Source of the DNA: Topomyia yanbarensis
Taxonomy: Eukaryota > Arthropoda > Insecta > Diptera > Culicidae
Assembly: GCF_030247195.1 (NCBI RefSeq)
Contig: NC_080672.1
Location: forward strand, 8,618,001-8,682,000
Direction of reading: 5' to 3'
Length of the DNA stretch: 64,000 nucleotides
The notes below the pieces were generated by a model, which searched no databases, had not been told where the DNA came from, and saw nothing but the letters and a program-made list of their open reading frames with translations. This document shows positions 46,481 to 58,475 of the stretch, one piece after another; position 1 is the first letter of the stretch; every line of letters begins with the position of its first letter. The translations under genes and the position numbers were made by a program.

Positions 46481-48750
46481 TTGCAGACGCAGGGACGGGT
46501 CGGTTGGCTCGTAATGCATACGATCCTCTGAGCGAAGTGGTTGGAAAAGCCTCTGCTCAAATGTCTCAAGTCTCAACGAAACTAGTAGATTAAATAAGTT
46601 ACTTTCCATAATGATTGAACACATGCGATTCGTTTGAATTTTAAAAGTTTTATTCCCTAAATAATCATATGTCCGCCTTCCCCCTGTCCGTCTTAGTTCC
46701 CATATGTTACATTTTCATGTAATTTATTTAGAAACCTTTAAGGACTTATATTGATAATCAATTCAGGAACTATTCGATTAAACCCGATATGTTCTTTGTC
46801 TGTTTGACGGTTTGCATTTAAAGAAATATTTGACTATCAAACAAAAATCGAGAAGTATCGAGCCAAATTTAATTTTCCCATACCATCTAAAATTAAATTG
46901 ACAGCTAATTAATAGTATGTTAGTATTCTGTCAAAGTCAGTTATTCAACTCGTTCTAAAACTAAACTATTAACCTTCACGCAAAATAAAAGTTGCGCGAA
47001 AAAAACCTTCTTGACCCAGTGTTAGATTTGCTGTGCAAACATTTTCGTCACGCAATAAATTATCCAATTACACTCGGTCCATTTCGTTTCCATGGACCAA
47101 CCACACAAGAGTTTTTTTCACTGCCATAACTGTCTGCTTTTAACGATTCCCCGATCTTTGATACTTGAGCAAAAAGCCAGCTGGCCGACACAGTCGTAGC
47201 AGGCCGTGAACTTGGGCAATCGCGGCTTTCTTCGAGAGAACGTTCGTCTGTTTAATGTACATCACCGAGTGAAGTATAATTATTTGGGACTGTGTTTAGA
47301 AAACGAATTCCTGCTCGATCGGAAGATTTAAAGCAGAATCGTTTCTGCTGTTGTTTATTGAGTTTGACCGGAAAACCAACATCAGCTTGGGATGGATTTG
47401 ATTGGTAAGTGGCATCAAAAACCGAAGACGTCAATGGTTGATCTGTTAATTTGCTAATATCGCTGATCTGGACTGCTGTTTTGCACATTGATGGATTAAC
47501 TGCTACATTTCAATGTCTCCTTAGATTAATTTAGCTTCTGAATTTTACGTGTTGCGTCGACGGATTTTGCCGTTTTTCGGAATATTTATAATAAACAATT
47601 AGTTTTCTCAACATTCTGTTTAGAGAGTATACACCTTTAGTTTAATTGAGCACTTGGACGCGCCAAAACAGAACAAGGTGTCTATACGGCAATTTCCGCT
47701 GTAACTAGAGCTGAAAGAGAACGGCACCCACAGCCATCAGAAGACACAACCCACTGCCAGTGACATGGCCAAGGTCCCCCGAATCTATGCAGAAATTCTG
47801 TCCGTCCTTTAGCAGTTTACGTAAAAATATCTCATTCTGGTACAACTTCACAAGGTTACGGGACGGGGATCGGAGAGAGGGTTTTGCTACTGTCAGTTCG
47901 AACAACTGGTACAAGGTCGACCGAATTAGAAATCCCTGCGCTTGCTGCGATCTACACGGTTCACTGGGTTCGCTCTGCTCTGCCCTCTTTGGAGGAGACG
48001 CGCCATTATTTATTTTGTTATTTCATCACTCGAAACCACGGTCTCATTTACAACTCGTTTCATTCATTTTCGGCTGCTCTTCGCGCAACATAACACACGC
48101 CCATGTGCGCTAGTTTGGGATGAAAAATACTCACCAACAAATCGACGAATTTATCACAGTTTAAATTTCCGCAAGAAATGAGTTCATGATTTTTATTTAT
48201 TTCCAGTTTTGTTTTGTTTGTTTCTGTATCGTTTCTTTTTTTTTTTTGGCCAAGCAGTTTGTTATCTGTTCCGTACAGATGCTCTCAGAAACGTTAGCTT
48301 TGTCAACTGATTTACAAACAATCTCAATCAGCTAGCCGACTGCGTCAGAACGGCTAAGTACTCCTTTGTTACGTAACTCCGTGAAAATATTTTTTTGAGA
48401 ATCCACTCATCGGTGTTTATTTTACCATCTGATGCTAACAGCCTAAGTTACATGTTTCACTTAAATTGACTGACCGCTTGCAAGCTTAACAACGAACGCA
48501 AGGTGGAGACGCATGATCATTCATGAATGTATGAGTCCATTAGTGTACTAATTTCGTCCAAGTGGACACGGAGTGGATGTCGAAATATGAATTTGGTTCC
48601 TCTGCGTGCGTTGGTCTAGTTGTGTAGGATGACCACGTAAGCCGGAAAGATTCTTAGTTGAAGAGACTTTCCTGACCACAGAAAAAAATAATTGCAACAT
48701 CCTACGTGATAGATTTACGGATGTTTGCAAAGGGAAGCCGGGTTATTTTG
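46481..48750. other. Upstream region of the 691-codon gene; no other gene called
   Basis: Mostly AT-rich. A 78-codon minus-strand frame (47488-47252) and a more GC-rich patch with frames on both strands (47640-48120) could hide small exons, but I see no motif or splice pair supporting them. Regulatory DNA for the gene at 49011 is expected here by position only. Confidence 0.3.
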
Positions 48751-48779
48751 GATGACAAAAGTCTGACCATGCAAAGAGA

Positions 48780-49010
48780 GTGAGCGAACGGAAAACAGTT
48801 TGACCCAATGTGACAGCTTCATTTACTACCAGCTTCATCCAACAGTCTGCCGAGAGAAGTCGTCCGATTCGCATTTAGTAAGAGTTAGGAGAAAAAATGA
48901 ACGGCGGTAAACCGGTGAACTGAGTGAAACGCGAAACCGAACAGTGATTTGATGAATTTTTTAGTCAATAACATACCGACTACCGAGTAGAAAAAGAAAA
49001 CATTCGTAAA
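48780..49010 (+). promoter_or_regulatory. Likely 5' untranslated region of the 691-codon gene
   Basis: Composition shifts here to purine-rich, less AT-rich sequence leading into the start codon. A possible acceptor, aattttttag at 48955-48964, might end a 5' UTR intron, with ggcggtaaac at 48903 as one candidate donor. Neither is certain. No TATA box was identified. Confidence 0.35.
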
Positions 49011-51086
49011 ATGTTCAACTTTTTTAAACGTTCAAAGTCGCAAAAATCAAAACAAAAACATGAGCAAAAACTGCAACAGCCGAAACGGGATGGGAATGCA
49101 TCACAGTATGCTGCGCCGAGCGCGTGCGTAGCGAGCACCTTGGAGACGCAGCTGCCGACGGTGGTGCAGCAACACGTTCGAGAAGGCAGCTACGATCGTA
49201 ATGATGCTAAGGTGTATCTTACCGGCGAGTTCGGCGGAAATGGCAGAGAGGGTGGAAGTATTAAAAATAAGCAACATTCACCGCCAAGTGTGGCCAGCTT
49301 CAGTCCGAGTGATATAATCCACGAGAACGGTCGTTCGTTCGGCTACGAGAACGGTATCGCGATCGAATTCGCCGACGAGGAAAGCGACGGCGACGGAAAC
49401 GCGATCAATGAGTGCGTGCAACGCGAGAATTCACTGCCAATTCAAGTACGGGGGGAACCGAACGATTCGACATTTGAACGATCATCTAGTTACAATCAAA
49501 ACGCGGTCCTGTTCGAAAGTGATATGGCAAAGGGAAGAAATAAACGACGCTATCAGCAGCAGCAACATCAAGGTAGCAAGAATTTCAACCATCAACAAGG
49601 TCAATCTGTGAATAAAGATAGCCACCTGCTTCAGAAGCAAACTGAAAATAGTTTAGACAAATTTGAAAAAGCAGGCATAGGAAAAGTGGGCACAACTACG
49701 CCTACTGAGAACGAGATTCAAGTACAACAATCTGATGATAAAGTTTACCAGAACGATTCCAAAGAAGAACAGAAGGTAACGAACGTTAGCAGCGATGCTG
49801 ATTTTCAGCAACGATCGGTTCCCATGGTCGATGACGTCAAAGGTAAAAACGTTGAAGATCGTGAGGATAAAAATAGAGTCGTGGTTCTCTCGGTTATTAA
49901 CAAGTCTTCGTTCGCAGAACGACCCGATCAATGCGATGGTGTGAGTATAGTGTCAGAAGGTAGCACTGCGACGGCGCAGTCTTCGACGTCACCGTTTTCG
50001 TTAACTCAGACAACAGTTAATGGTTTCCCTACCGGTACCGAATGTAATGAGCTATTAAGCAGTATCAATAGCAGCTCAGTGTCGCAGCAGTATCCTCAAG
50101 CAGAGCTCCATTCATCCGCTACTACCAACATCAGCGATGACCAGCGCAACCCGCTCGCCAGTGGAATCGTAACTACCGAAGACGTAACATCGAACAAGGA
50201 AATGGGACAGCAGCCAAGCAAGACAAGTGATTTGACGAACCGCAGCAGACGATCAGCTACACCAACTCACCAGCCTACTTTGATAGTGCCGTCGATCCAG
50301 CAACAGCTGTCAGTGCATGTGAAGCCGGATGCTTTTAGGGACGATACTAGCGATGATAGAGACGTCTTCTATGAAGCGACGGAATCAGTTTCGCCCACAT
50401 CCCCACCATCATCGGCCTCCTTGGATGGTGGGGTTAATAAGACACTTTCACCATTTTTACCTAGTCAAAATTATGACCCTGGTTTAAGTCAAAAACAATC
50501 CAATCCAAGTGAACTTCGAATTACTCCGAAAAAACGAGTAGTGTTTAGTGATCAACTTATTATCGAGGGAAATCCATTGCAGGAAAATGATTCGAGCAAT
50601 GGTTTCAGTGATAGTACCGCAAGTACTGAATCGCTCTCGGACTCTTTAAATTTAGAACGGGAGATTTATGAATCCACTGCGAAAAATAATGATGAACAAA
50701 TGCATGCGGCATTTTTGCCCGGTTCGCCTGTGAATAATACAAACGGTGTTAACGTTGTGCTTAGTGTTAGTAACGAACAACATGCATTTAACAGTGATAA
50801 TAGTGGCATTTTAGGTAGTGTTCCTGTGCTCAGTACCAAGCGCAAGCTAATCGATTTTAAATATGACGACAGTGATCCCAAAGACACGAAAGAAAAGTTC
50901 GACGAAACGACCTCTCAGTCAAAGATCGTTGTGATCGATGGTGACAGTTTGCCAGTTCCGGATAATGAAACCAGCTTGGTCGTGGAAGATGTCATTAGCC
51001 TACCGGACGTGGTTCAACCGACCAGCATCGAGAAAGCTGCCAAACAACCCTTCAACACGGTTGATAAAATCAACAGTGAAATGTAA
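49011..51086 (+). CDS. Uncharacterised 691-residue low-complexity protein with PP1-docking-like motif
   Basis: This is by far the longest reading frame in the window, unbroken from an ATG in a good context (gtaaaATG) to TAA at 51084-51086. The N-terminus MFNFFKRSKSQKSKQKHEQK is strongly basic. The remainder is rich in Ser, Asn, Gln, Asp and Glu, with a QQQQ patch near residue 181, and looks intrinsically disordered. No signal peptide or membrane segment is evident. Near residues 504-513 it reads TPKKRVVFSDQ: RVVF fits the RVxF consensus by which regulatory subunits bind protein phosphatase 1, and the KKRV.F(S/A)D context is typical. RSRRSAT and DDRDVFYEAT are other notable stretches. Family not recognised; a cytosolic scaffold or phosphatase-targeting role is only a guess. 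The end reads AT/gtaaat, a possible splice donor at 51083, so this may be a large N-terminal exon and not the complete protein. Confidence 0.85.
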   Translation: MFNFFKRSKSQKSKQKHEQKLQQPKRDGNASQYAAPSACVASTLETQLPTVVQQHVREGSYDRNDAKVYLTGEFGGNGREGGSIKNKQHSPPSVASFSPSDIIHENGRSFGYENGIAIEFADEESDGDGNAINECVQRENSLPIQVRGEPNDSTFERSSSYNQNAVLFESDMAKGRNKRRYQQQQHQGSKNFNHQQGQSVNKDSHLLQKQTENSLDKFEKAGIGKVGTTTPTENEIQVQQSDDKVYQNDSKEEQKVTNVSSDADFQQRSVPMVDDVKGKNVEDREDKNRVVVLSVINKSSFAERPDQCDGVSIVSEGSTATAQSSTSPFSLTQTTVNGFPTGTECNELLSSINSSSVSQQYPQAELHSSATTNISDDQRNPLASGIVTTEDVTSNKEMGQQPSKTSDLTNRSRRSATPTHQPTLIVPSIQQQLSVHVKPDAFRDDTSDDRDVFYEATESVSPTSPPSSASLDGGVNKTLSPFLPSQNYDPGLSQKQSNPSELRITPKKRVVFSDQLIIEGNPLQENDSSNGFSDSTASTESLSDSLNLEREIYESTAKNNDEQMHAAFLPGSPVNNTNGVNVVLSVSNEQHAFNSDNSGILGSVPVLSTKRKLIDFKYDDSDPKDTKEKFDETTSQSKIVVIDGDSLPVPDNETSLVVEDVISLPDVVQPTSIEKAAKQPFNTVDKINSEM

Positions 51087-52369
51087 ATATTATTGTGTTT
51101 TATTTGAACTACATTGCATTTTTTTAATTGTGTTATAGTCGTTAAGGTGCACACGTTGAAACAAAGAACGAATATGTTTTTACGACCGATTGTCGTCACC
51201 ACGAGTGTACTTTTCCTCTGTCGTTTTCCGAAGAAAGACTCATCTATCATGTCAATCGTTATTCAACTGTCAAGTTGTGACAAGGTGCTTGTCCCGCTTG
51301 GGAACGGAAATAGTTCATCGGAAAGCAAAACATTCTCATGGTGGAGACGCAATTGGGTTTCTTATTCCTTAAATTACAGATTTCGAATTTTAGTAACTGC
51401 AAAAGTTATCGTTGTTTTTTTTTTAGATTTTAGGTGTGTGGTCTTTTTTACATCCAAATTATGCTCACACCTTCTCAAGCAACATTTTTCCAATTTATTG
51501 GACGAATATTGTAAACTGCCATCCACCGACAAACATTTTATTGACGTTATAATTTGTTACACGTGGTGAGTTTTTTTTCTCACGCTTCTGCCTTTTATTG
51601 AGTTGGCGACCGTAATTGATTGCTGTGAAAACACTTTGGTCCGAGACTGGGATATTCTCTGCGCTTTCCGCACACTTTCGCCGTTTGAGTGCTGTTGTTC
51701 ATGCCGCGAGACATACTGTCTACTTCGACAATCTTTTCGAAATGAAATTCAACTAGTTTTTTGAATTCCAATATATTCAGAGCTTCGTGTTTTGGTATTA
51801 ATTCAAGTTTCAACCAAATTATTTCTTTGAAATTCGTCATCTAAGAAATCAATACGGGAAGCGAACGAAAACATCCAATACCTAACTGGCATGACAGTGA
51901 TAGGTATACAGTAGGCGTCTTTGATCTTTTAATATATTCTTGGCATGCTATATAGTCTATCGTATTTGGCAAGATTTTACAGTAAATGTGACAGTTCGGA
52001 AGACATTGAACCTGAATTGTCATGAGCAGAATATGTGTGCGTCAGGACATTGCTCTCTCCATATAAAGTGTCGTTACCGTATCCAAGTGGGATGAAATAT
52101 CAGTTTTACAATTGTTTGTGTTACAAGACAATAAAGGCTGGTCTGGCGGTTATGAGGGTAAAACCTAGTAGAACATCCGAGCAGCACCGCTTGTTGATTA
52201 GCAGTTTCTACAACAAAACTTGTTGGAAAGAAGCGTACATAAACCATTATTCAACTGATTTAGCAACTGAAAAAGCGCGCCAGCAAAAGTTTATGGCTAT
52301 GCAACAAACCGCGGCCATTACATGTTGCAAGCGTTCCTTGGGCAGTGATCTCATGGAGGCAATTCCACT
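51087..52369. other. 3' flank or intron of the 691-codon gene
   Basis: AT-rich DNA with motif-free open frames (51114-51569, 52035-52409). The first plain aataaa after the stop that I noted is near 52129, so a long 3' UTR or an intron are both possible. Confidence 0.35.
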
Positions 52370-52500
52370 AATAGCATTTTCGTTTTTTCTTGGTGCTACA
52401 CCGGTGTAGTGCAAAAAAAGAGATATACTGATTAGACCCAAGTTTGAATGAATGTAGCACCGATTACACCGGTGTAGTGTGCAGTCAAACACAAAAATGC
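52370..52500. repeat. Small inverted-repeat element, copy 2
   Basis: The box ctacaccggtgtagtg at 52397-52412 and ttacaccggtgtagtg at 52465-52480 are near-identical palindromic units around gattagacccaagtttgaat. The central part is the reverse of 39260-39385. The element is non-coding. Confidence 0.65.
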
Positions 52501-53910
52501 CATTGGATTCGTCTAATTACACTACAATCATGATCACCCATTCTCGAACCGGATGACACATTTGTTATGTTAGATTGGTACGAGGTTGAAAATTTGAATT
52601 TTATACCGAAAAGATGAATTTTGTTATGGAGATAGCATTTGGTAAGCATGCCAACATTATTGAAAGCGCGCTGGAGTTGCTAGCTAATGTTTATAGCACA
52701 CACAACATTTTGGTTGAATCTCTTAGGTGTTTTAAATTGGCGACTCCATTCGAGAAATGTTAACTCATGTGGGGGAAATTTCACTTTTTTCGCTAACGGA
52801 TTTTTCAATATAATGGCTCAACATAATGGCAATGGAGAATTTAACTGCATCGAATCGGGCATTCCGTGATAGTATTGCCACATTGCTCCAAAACTGTTCC
52901 ATGAGTCAGATATCTGGACAAATTGATTTATCAGTACGTTTAACAATAAATTCAATATTAGTCTGCTTATACGGTTCGAAAAAAATTGTCTATGAATGGA
53001 AACATTGAATCTTTGAGTGATTGAATGAATCATAAAATTTACGCCTGGAAGCACTGCTCTATGAATAGTTATACATTCATAGTCGCTTCAATGATGGAAA
53101 TGTCAGTTTTTCTTCCGTAACTGCAGATGGCTTCCCAAATCATCAACTTGTACGCAAATTTATCTGCACCGTTTAGTAAGGTAAAATTTTTGACCCGGTA
53201 TTTGCCAAGTCCACTTTCATCGACCATCGAAATATATTAGTTGTACTTGATCAGAATTTGCTCGCATTTATTATTTCCTTGCACGATTTTCGGCAGCCAG
53301 ATTTTTTTAGCCCCCTGCTAGGATGTTTGATGGCATGGCACGACCGTATGCCTAGGCCATCCCAACGATCTCGTAGTTTTCTGTCATAGACTTCACTTCT
53401 ACATTTGATCTAACAGGGTTATCGTTGAGGCACGTCATTTACAGCCGATATTGGAAATTTAAGAACTACCAACCACGTTACATTTTAAATGTTTGTGTAG
53501 ATTGTTTCGAATCTCGCGCGATCCATCTTTGATAACTCTTGTATTTATGAATCCTGGTAAGTTTCATCACTAAATGAACAATTTGCTATAGTAATTGAAC
53601 ATAAACGGAGAATTTCTAAACAGCTGTGTGTATCCTGTTATAGTACATACACTAAACTAAATTGTTAACAATAATCAAGTTAGATGTTTCGAAATCGATT
53701 GGTATATTAAAAGAATATATCGATAAATTCTACAAATCTAACCAAACCATTCACAGTATCGTTACATAGGAGATTTCTCGAATTTTAGTGACACATTGCC
53801 CTAGATAATGATGTGTTCCATCATCAGAAATTATTGTCGCTCTGTAAACCTATGAGCTTTTCGTAACATTTTCCCCGGGCTCCATCGTTACCTTTTGATT
53901 TTTAAATTCG
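52501..53910. other. No gene recognised
   Basis: Non-coding DNA downstream of the minus-strand exon at 53926-54366. Confidence 0.35.
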
Positions 53911-53916
53911 TTTATT
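53911..53916 (-). terminator. Poly(A) signal AATAAA (minus strand)
   Basis: aataaa on the minus strand, 9 bases after the stop codon of the exon ending at 53926. Its position supports a terminal exon with a very short 3' UTR. Confidence 0.5.
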
Positions 53917-53925
53917 TTGTACGGT

Positions 53926-54366
53926 TTAATGCGTATAAACTTGGCGAAGCCGTGAGTCTTTGATATATTTACAATTAAATGTAAAATACAAGTTATGCAG
54001 ATCACGCACACGCAACATATGTCGTCTACTGGTGGTGAGGAAGGCTACTGCATCTTGGGAGTAATCCACTTTGCTCTCGTTGCCGTCATCGTTAATGCTG
54101 ACATAGTGTTCGTGATATTTTCTTCCTTGTTGCTTTAACTTATGGGTCACAACTATAGGCCCGCCGTCGTTGTTATTGGAGGGCGCAGCTTTTGCTGTTG
54201 TCATTATTTCTTGATCCGCAACCACGAATTTATCAACCGTTTTTGGTTCAGATGATGGTATTGCTGACTGTGTGTCGCATTGGATGGCTATAGATAGGTT
54301 GCACTTAACGGTTCCTGTGTAAGTTTTCTCAAAATGTGCAGTTTGATCACCAAATGGGCACGTATT
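53926..54366 (-). CDS. Probable terminal exon of an unidentified minus-strand gene
   Basis: On the minus strand, acatattcag at 54376-54367 is a plausible splice acceptor. From 54366 a frame of 146 codons runs to TAA (53928-53926) with an AATAAA shortly after. It begins NTCPFGDQTAHFEKTYTGTV, has cysteines in CPFG, VKCN, IQCD and FNCKY contexts, a middle low-complexity part (TTAKAAPSNNNDGG) and a basic HKLKQQGRKYHEHYVSINDD region, ending LRQVYTH. Codon usage and the long open frame stand out against the AT-rich flanks. If the gene has no upstream exon the only ATG is internal (54207), so an upstream exon is expected at higher coordinates, but I did not find it. The paired cysteines hint at an extracellular or secreted protein, but the family is unknown. 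Confidence 0.5.
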   Translation of the reverse strand, partial: NTCPFGDQTAHFEKTYTGTVKCNLSIAIQCDTQSAIPSSEPKTVDKFVVADQEIMTTAKAAPSNNNDGGPIVVTHKLKQQGRKYHEHYVSINDDGNESKVDYSQDAVAFLTTSRRHMLRVRDLHNLYFTFNCKYIKDSRLRQVYTH

Positions 54367-54376
54367 CTGAATATGT

Positions 54377-55842
54377 GCCTCACTGGCTTTTGTTTATTGA
54401 AAACGGACTGATTGCCTTTTGATGTCTCTCTACCGTTTCATAACCCACCACGTCATAAAAAATCATGTGAAGCCATTAAAATGTTACTACTGTTTACAAT
54501 ATTATGTTCCTCGCGACAATGTTGTTTGATAACGAAAAATGAGCGGAAATATTGATACGTTTGCGCATTTGGACTTCCCTCTTCTCTAGTTTTACCCGTA
54601 TAGTCACAGGCGATTTCAAGACCCCTTAAAAATTGTCCAACAATTTCATGAATTATCTAGCAGTTAGCTATTTGGAAGCAGAACACTTTTACCCAAATTC
54701 TTCAAAACAAAACATTTATATACGTTTATATTGCACTCAAATACCTTTAATAAAAATAAAGACAAACAATATTCACATTATTGGAAGATGATGATCAACG
54801 TGTCAAACTTCACTGAACAAGGTGAAAAAATTAAAGGGTTGTGTACAGGACACGACCACGGTGACATTAAAAATGTAGCTTTTTTCAAGAGCGTGCAAAT
54901 GAATTTTATCTATCACACATATCGACTCACGTTCTTGTTCACTTGCCTGTTTTCATATGTTACAATTTGCTATATACCCTCCCCATCAAAACATAATTTA
55001 TTGAAGGTCTTTTAACGGTATCTATTAATCAAGTATCTCACTAGGTGATTGGCATTATTTGGCTGATCCATCTAGTAAAAATAGGCTGGTCTGTCCAGAA
55101 AATATATTCAAAAGAAAAGTTCCATATTGAGAGCTGTGATGAGGAAGCCTACGCCCGCCAACGGAAATATACAGATTCTCCATGAAATATGAAGTTTTAT
55201 TTTCCATTTAAATTTTCAATAATGTACTAATGAATTTAAGTAAACAATCTTAAGTTTAAGTATTTCTTGATCGATTAGTGGTGGAAAAAATGAAATTATT
55301 TGATAAATTACATTGTTATGCAACGTTCGCACTACCAGTTAAAACGGGTTTTTATGCTATCTTGGTGACATTTTTCTTGTTGCTAATTATTAAAACGTGT
55401 TATAACTCTGTAGTGTAAACATTGTATTATTAAACCAATTCTGCAGCGTTTTATGTTATATAGGTGTTTCATGTGGTAATAGGACTGACATAATTATATC
55501 TTCAGTACAACAGTTTGTTTCATAATTTAAAACAGATTTATTTTAAAATTTAAATTAGTATACCCAAACGTTCTACTTGTTGTATACTTTAAAACGCAAT
55601 TAGAACTGTGTTTTAAATACATAGGGTAGGACAGATATTCTGACTGGATAAACTGGGCAAACCATTTTAAGTCCAGTAACGCTTAAGACATGGCTTGAAT
55701 TTGAATCGAAAAAGAACACCCGCTTCAACTGCTGCTTAAGTTCTGTTTTAAAATTTTCCGTTGTGTGCAGTACGAAACAAAAGTGTTTGAAATTAGAAAA
55801 CAAAAAGTTCTGCTGGGAATGTGATTGTTTCCGATGCAATTA
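54377..55842. other. No further exon recognised
   Basis: If 53926-54366 is a terminal exon, its intron lies here. A 94-codon plus-strand frame (54731-55015) is motif-free and not called. Confidence 0.3.
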
Positions 55843-55926
55843 CACTCAGATTTTTCACGTAGGGGATACAGGCCGCGTAAATGAAAACCGCGTAAATTTC
55901 AAAATCCGCGTAAAAAAACCTGAGTG
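55843..55926. mobile_element. Minimal acgcgg element, one unit
   Basis: cactcagatttttcacgtag at the left, and ccgcgtaaaaaaacctgagtg at the right. TA flanks both sides (55841-55842, 55927-55928). The interior is a single reversed minisatellite unit (gcgtaaatgaaaaccgcgta). It shows the smallest form of the family. Confidence 0.85.
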
Positions 55927-55928
55927 TA

Positions 55929-57860
55929 CTCTCCTATATAAAATACTACGCTGCTGAACAGTGCAATAACTACAGAAGCACGTTGTCAGATGCCTTACTG
56001 ATAAAAAACATATAACCGAAATATGAAACATGAAAACCAATTGGCTCTTTACCCTACGCAGCTACAAAGCGCCGTAAACATGGATTAACAAGTTACAACG
56101 CACACGCATGCATAAAAATAAATATAGGGTGATGAGCCTATTTTCACCATACTTAGCAAGGTGCCTCACTAATTCGATAATTTCTTGCCTTACAATCAAT
56201 AGAATGCGTAAAAATTGACATCAACCGCTTTGCTTCGTTGTTAAGAACCAATATAATAACACAAATGCGTTGAAAACAGTAAAATTCTCGTGTTTGAGCA
56301 TAATGAAAACTCGAATCGAGTGCCCCTATTGTTGCGCTACCATTTGACTCAATGCGTTGAACAAAGATGGCAGACACTGCTCTAACCACTGCAGTACTGT
56401 AACAACATTCTACATACGCTGATTGATTTTACATAGTTTCGTTACATGGGAGATAGTTTAGATTTTAGAATGACTCCTAGCCCCAGATAGTGGAGTAAGA
56501 CATTTTTAATGTCAAAATAGCTTAAAAACGCAGAGCAGCAAAATATTCTATAAACGATTAGATTTTTTAATGACATAACTGTACAAAAACATCTACTGGA
56601 ACAACAGTCGACTGACAAAGCAACCCATTGCGCAAAACGAATTCCATGAAGCAGGAAACCACACTTTCCTTCGAATAGACTGAGCCGTGCAGTGGGTTTT
56701 GCCTTGCCATTGGATGCCGAGCAAACAGTTGCTATACAGTAGTAGGCCTGGACTGTACCGATCCGTACTGGACCGGCCCGGACCAAAGTTTATAATATTC
56801 TCCTTCGCTCGTCCCGCAGAATCCGACGTCTTAATATGTAATGGTCAAAATTTATAATTCAAACATAATACAAAATTCATATTTAAATTAAGTTTCCCAT
56901 CTTCTGACGTACGAGGATGCCTAGCTGCCTTTTACGCCAGGAAATGTACAAACAAGCTCGAAACATAGAACTTGCATTATTAGTATCATCTGGTTGGAGG
57001 AGTATACCTTTTTATTCCTATCAGTGGAGGAGAACCACCACCACAAAACCGTATGGGAGAATCGGGGGTAGGGTGTCCATAAGGATACGTTTCGGACTGG
57101 CTTTCTCGGTGCGCCTATAAATAAGAGCAAATGTTTTTCCATTTCTACAATAATAATAGTAGAATGAAACTAATATAAGGATATTTTGCACCATGCATGG
57201 TTGCTTGCCTGTAGTACAGTTTAGACAGGAAAAGTTGAACTTCAACTTTCTGGCACCAGCTACCAGAAGCCTTCTTCGAGTAATGAAGCAATGGAGTAGG
57301 GAGAAACCACCCCGACCATAGCACATAAGTCACGCCTCACATACACGCTTCGACTTTCTTAGGGCTTGCCGTTCATCGAAACACTGAATTGAAGAACAAA
57401 AAGCAATTGATTTATAATTAAAGCGGCAAATGTTATTCTATACTTGAAAAATTTGAAAGATAAACTTTATATATCACAAAGTTTCGAATCAATAATAATA
57501 ATAATAACTGTAATAATAATGGCACATAGTTGCTGCACGATATTGGCCAGCGTTTCCTGCATAGGTACTACTCCCGGAAAAGGCGTTGGCCTTGAATGGG
57601 TAAAAAAGCATTTTTCACAGACAATTAGCCCATTTTGACTCCTTAGATATTGTTTATTGGATACGTCCAAATATTTAGCCACATCTAAACTTTTCACCTC
57701 AAGCACAATCTGTTTTGCCGGTAACAAGATAATGCATGGTCATAAAAGCATGGTTGCTCATGCACTTCGCTTGATTCCAGATCTATCTGGTAGTGCTAAT
57801 TCGATGTTTCTATCACCGCCATTTAGTCCTGCTGCCAATGCTTAGGCATGATATTGTACA
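55929..57860. other. No gene recognised
   Basis: It contains an (AAT)n microsatellite near 57490-57510. A minus-strand frame at 57727-57467 includes CEKCFFTHSRPTPFPGV, which looks non-random but has no family I recognise. It may be another transposon remnant. Confidence 0.3.
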
Positions 57861-58195
57861 TGCGCTCCTCAATGCGTTGACCAGTTGGATGTCGTGGTCC
57901 ATCCAGCGGTTCCGGTTGGAGGGTGGTTAAGTGGTGCCCGGCGACCATATTCTGGAGTTTTTTCGCATTCAGTGCTACCCGGTGTAGTCCCCGGTGATGG
58001 AGCTAGCCTACCTCGGCGGAGTGTTCGCCGACGAAAGAGTGTCCCTCGAAACCGTTGAAGGGTGCGTTATCCTAGCTTGCTTCGATGCTGTCCGGTAGAG
58101 TTCCGAGGTCTGTCCAGGGATTTTGGTTGGAGGATGGTGCCCGGTTCACCGGTGCCCAACGATTCAATTCGCTACGGCCTACTCGTAATAGTTCC
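57861..58195. other. GC-richer segment with internal repeats next to a LINE relic
   Basis: ggttggaggatggtgcccgg (58127-58146) and gttggagggtggttaagtgg, then tgcccggcg (57916-57944) are similar, and ttccgaggtctgtccaggg lies between. It could be a duplicated fragment attached to the LINE relic that follows. No protein is recognised. Confidence 0.3.
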
Positions 58196-58199
58196 CGAC

Positions 58200-58475
58200 G
58201 TTGGAACTTTCCTACTCCCCGACGAAGAGTTCCCGGCAGTGGCTGCAGAAGATTCCATTGATTTTGACGAATACAAAGCCGTCATCTGCGCGATAAACCA
58301 TTTCCTGAAATAAAGATCTTCTCGTCGTCCAAGTTGCCGCTGATTTTTCATTATCTGATATCCAGTTTTTATCGCAGGCCGGGATATGGTATGGCTCCGA
58401 GATGATAGCAACATCGGTCCAGATTTCCGCAGCAAGTTTTGCGCTTTGTCACAGTTATTTAGGTTGATTTGCGAT
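58200..58475 (-). pseudogene. R1-like LINE ORF2 N-terminus (endonuclease start)
   Basis: Minus-strand translation gives QINLNNCDKAQNLLRKS (about 58475-58425) and, after a frameshift, DVAIISEPYHIPACDKNWIS, then TWTTRRSLFQEMVYRADDGF and VFVKINGIF. QINLNNC and SEPY are the first motifs of the APE-type endonuclease in R1-clade ORF2, with the catalytic glutamate in SEPY present. The frame then ends at a stop near 58220 and the rest of ORF2 is absent. The start overlaps the end of ORF1, as in R1 elements. Confidence 0.85.

Noticed and set aside
52035..52409. 124-codon plus-strand frame
   Set aside because: No recognisable motif, no splice signals, and it runs into a dispersed repeat at 52370.
53926..54225. 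Minus-strand frame starting with GTG as a complete 99-residue protein
   Set aside because: The frame stays open upstream to 54366, where a splice acceptor is present. An exon model explains it better than a non-ATG start.
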